Shown: one piece after another, positions 62,180 through 64,000 of the stretch
How the letters are laid out: every line of letters begins with the position of its first letter
How positions within the stretch are numbered: the stretch's first letter is position 1
NCBI GenBank assembly: GCA_008694505.1
Contig: VZDJ01004378.1
Coordinates: 23,530,004-23,594,003 of the forward strand
Reading direction: 5' to 3'
Length of the DNA: 64,000 nt
DNA from: Cyanoderma ruficeps
Lineage: Eukaryota > Chordata > Aves > Passeriformes > Timaliidae
Notes under the pieces: model-generated
Seen by the model: the letters and a program-made list of their open reading frames with translations, nothing else
What the model was told of the DNA's origin: nothing
Databases searched by the model: none
Program-made: the position numbers and the translations under genes

Positions 62180-63465
62180 AGGGCAAGGCTTTGAAAGGGA
62201 TGGTCAAATGTGGTGAACCAACAGTGCTAGAGGAGCAGCGCCATAGCAGGGCTAGCTACTTACACCATGGGACCAACTTTGAGAAAACTGATCTGCTGAG
62301 GGCTGATAGGGAACATTTGTCAAAGAAGTGGAAGATCACCTTTGGTCATAGGCTTGCCAAGCTGGTGAAGAGGGCTTTAATCTAAATTTGCTGAGGGAGA
62401 GGAACCTCAACCCATCCCACCCAGTTTGATGCCAGTGCTTGCAAGAGATGCCCAGAAAGCTTGGAAAGGGATCACAGGTCAGGCAGGAGAGGAGCACAAA
62501 GGAATTCCTGCCTCTTCAGTCAGAAAACAGTCTTCATCTAGAGCTCAACTTAAATGCAAGTGCACATAGCGTGGGAAATAAGAGGAGCTAGAGATGTGTG
62601 CTATGTATGACCTTACTGGTATCACAAAGACATGGTGGGATGGCTCTTATGACTGGACCATTGGAATAAAATCATACAGGCTCTTTAGGAAGGACTGGCA
62701 GGGGAGACAAGGAGGGGATGCCATGCTTTGTCAGTGACCAGCTGGAGTGCATGGAGCTCTGATTGCCTGGGGACAGATGAGAAACTGACCAAGAGACACC
62801 AAGCTCTGTGGTGCAGTGCACATGCTGGAGAGAAGGAATGACATCCAGAAGGGGCCTTGACAGACTGGAGAGCTGGGCCCATGTGAATCTCATCAAGTTG
62901 AACAAGACCAAGTCTGCAAGGTCCTGCATCTAAGCCAGGTCAATCCCAAGCATAAATACAGGCTGGGGAGAGAATAGATCAAGACTAGCCTTGGTGGTAG
63001 AGGGAGGGGATTTTTCTCTTCTGCTCTTGTGAGACCCCACTCGGAATGCCGCATCCAGCTCTGGGCTGAAGACGGGCTAAGAGCTGGGGTTGTTCATCCT
63101 GGGGAAGAGAAGGCTCTGGAGAGACCCTATAGCACCTTCCAGTACCTAATGGGAGCCTGCAGAGAACTGCAGAGGGACTTTTACAAGGGCATGTAGTGAT
63201 AGGATAAGGAGGTATGAATTCAAACTGTAAGAAGGCAAGTTTCCATTAGATATTAGGAAGAAATTCTTTACTGTGATAGTGTTGAGGCACTGGAATAGGC
63301 TGCCCAGAGAAGCTGTGTATACCCCATCCCTGGAAATGTTCAAGGCCAAGCTGAATGCAACCTTTGTGCTAGCTGGTGTAATGAAACGCATCCCTACTCA
63401 TGGCAGGGAGTTGAACAAGATGATCTTTAAGGTCCCTTCCAACCCAAATAATTTTATAATTTTCT
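62180..63465 (+). mobile_element. CR1 LINE, internally deleted, with EN and RT remnants
   Basis: In sense order: CR1 5'/ORF1-end type sequence (GCCAAGCTGGTGAAGAGGGC near 62358); an ORF2 endonuclease piece at about 62607-62790 translating as ITKTWWDGSYDWTIG then SYRLFRKDWQGRQGG; an abrupt change near 62800-62850; a C-terminal RT piece at about 62855-62980 (LDRLESWAHVNLIKLNK); another jump near 62985-63005; ALVRPHSECRIQLWA at about 63023-63067; then the 3' UTR (GGTTGTTCATCCTGG...) ending with the AAGGTCCCTTCCAACCCAAA tail at 63465. The RT catalytic core is missing. Frameshifts are present. About 1.3 kb remains of a ~4.5-kb element; dead. Confidence 0.88.
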
Positions 63466-64000
63466 AAAATAACCGCCCTTCTGAATTTTTTTTTCCATTT
63501 TACTTTGAAATTTCACATTTCCACTCCCTGGGTAGAATTTGGCTTTCTTCTTATACAGGACTTATTTGATCTTGGCAGTAAGTGTTCCATAGTCCATGTA
63601 AAATATTATAAAATAAAACCAAATTTGAAGATGGATATGTCAACTGGCTTAATGGGACGACAGGAAATGATCCAAAGATTTTTATTGTGTATTTTAAATT
63701 ATGTGAATTTTAAACTAAAATAAAATATAGATAGCTGTGACAAATGAGGAAGTAAGGAGCATAAAGTTTCATAAAGAATACTTTTAGCATCCTAAAACCA
63801 GGTCAAACAAATATACGGTAAGTGTAGAGGCAGATAAACAGCAGAGTGCACATAGTCTTTAATCACCTTCTACATTCTAAATTCTGAAAGGAAAAAAAAT
63901 TATCAGAGATATTAAAGTACAAACATCAATAAATGCTTCAAAACATTGGATTTTTAATATTGTTTTATTTTTTAAGAAATACTCTCTGTCAACCTATTTT
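63466..64000. other. Non-coding stretch at window end
   Basis: AT-rich. The 72-codon plus frame at 63505-63723 is unrecognised. Confidence 0.5.

Noticed and set aside
1..64000. CRISPR arrays, operons, phage or bacterial mobile elements
   Set aside because: There is no spaced direct-repeat array, no dense coding and no ribosome-binding or operon layout; all recognised repeats are avian retroelements or microsatellites.

Overview
This is vertebrate nuclear DNA, almost certainly from a bird and probably a passerine. The evidence is the repeat content: several CR1 LINE 3' ends with the avian-type tail, avian ERVL-type and ERVK-like LTRs, and one tRNA-Ile-derived SINE with a CR1-like tail, a combination I know from songbirds. 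No complete protein-coding gene, rRNA, functional tRNA, CRISPR array or bacterial-style operon is visible. The sequence is AT-rich, with open frames mostly under 135 codons and stops in every frame, so the window is best read as a gene-poor intergenic stretch or part of a very large intron.

Layout. 1-8 kb: an ERVL-type LTR (1850-2709) split by a second, antisense, ERVK-like solo LTR (2171-2449) with a near-perfect 6-bp target duplication; a CR1 scrap (3.2 kb); and the SINE (7816-7957). 8-25 kb: an ERVL LTR 3' end (to 13760), a 1.15-kb antisense CR1 that still shows decayed reverse-transcriptase motifs (14.67-15.8 kb), a CR1 scrap (17.2 kb), two TA-rich microsatellites (20.4 and 21.1 kb) and a CR1 3' end (24.04-24.49 kb). 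25-46 kb: mostly unannotated, with a second ERVK-like solo LTR (35433-36050) that also has a 6-bp duplication. 46.9-49.7 kb: a cluster of antisense LTR segments around a 607-base assembly gap, with a GC-rich segment at its right edge. 50-64 kb: one candidate exon (51438-51586), tetranucleotide microsatellites, a roughly 1-kb antisense ERVL LTR (about 59.76-60.76 kb) and an internally deleted CR1 that keeps endonuclease and C-terminal RT pieces (about 62.2-63.5 kb).

Nothing here forms a working gene system. The retroelements are linked in one way: CR1 enzymes are the likely past source of mobilisation for the CR1-tailed SINE. The items most worth checking are the SINE, the nested LTR, the candidate exon at 51.4 kb, a possible decayed coding relic at 33.0-33.5 kb, and a few CpG-retaining or homeodomain-site-rich patches that could be conserved regulatory DNA. 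Family names come from memory of avian repeats and were not checked against a database.
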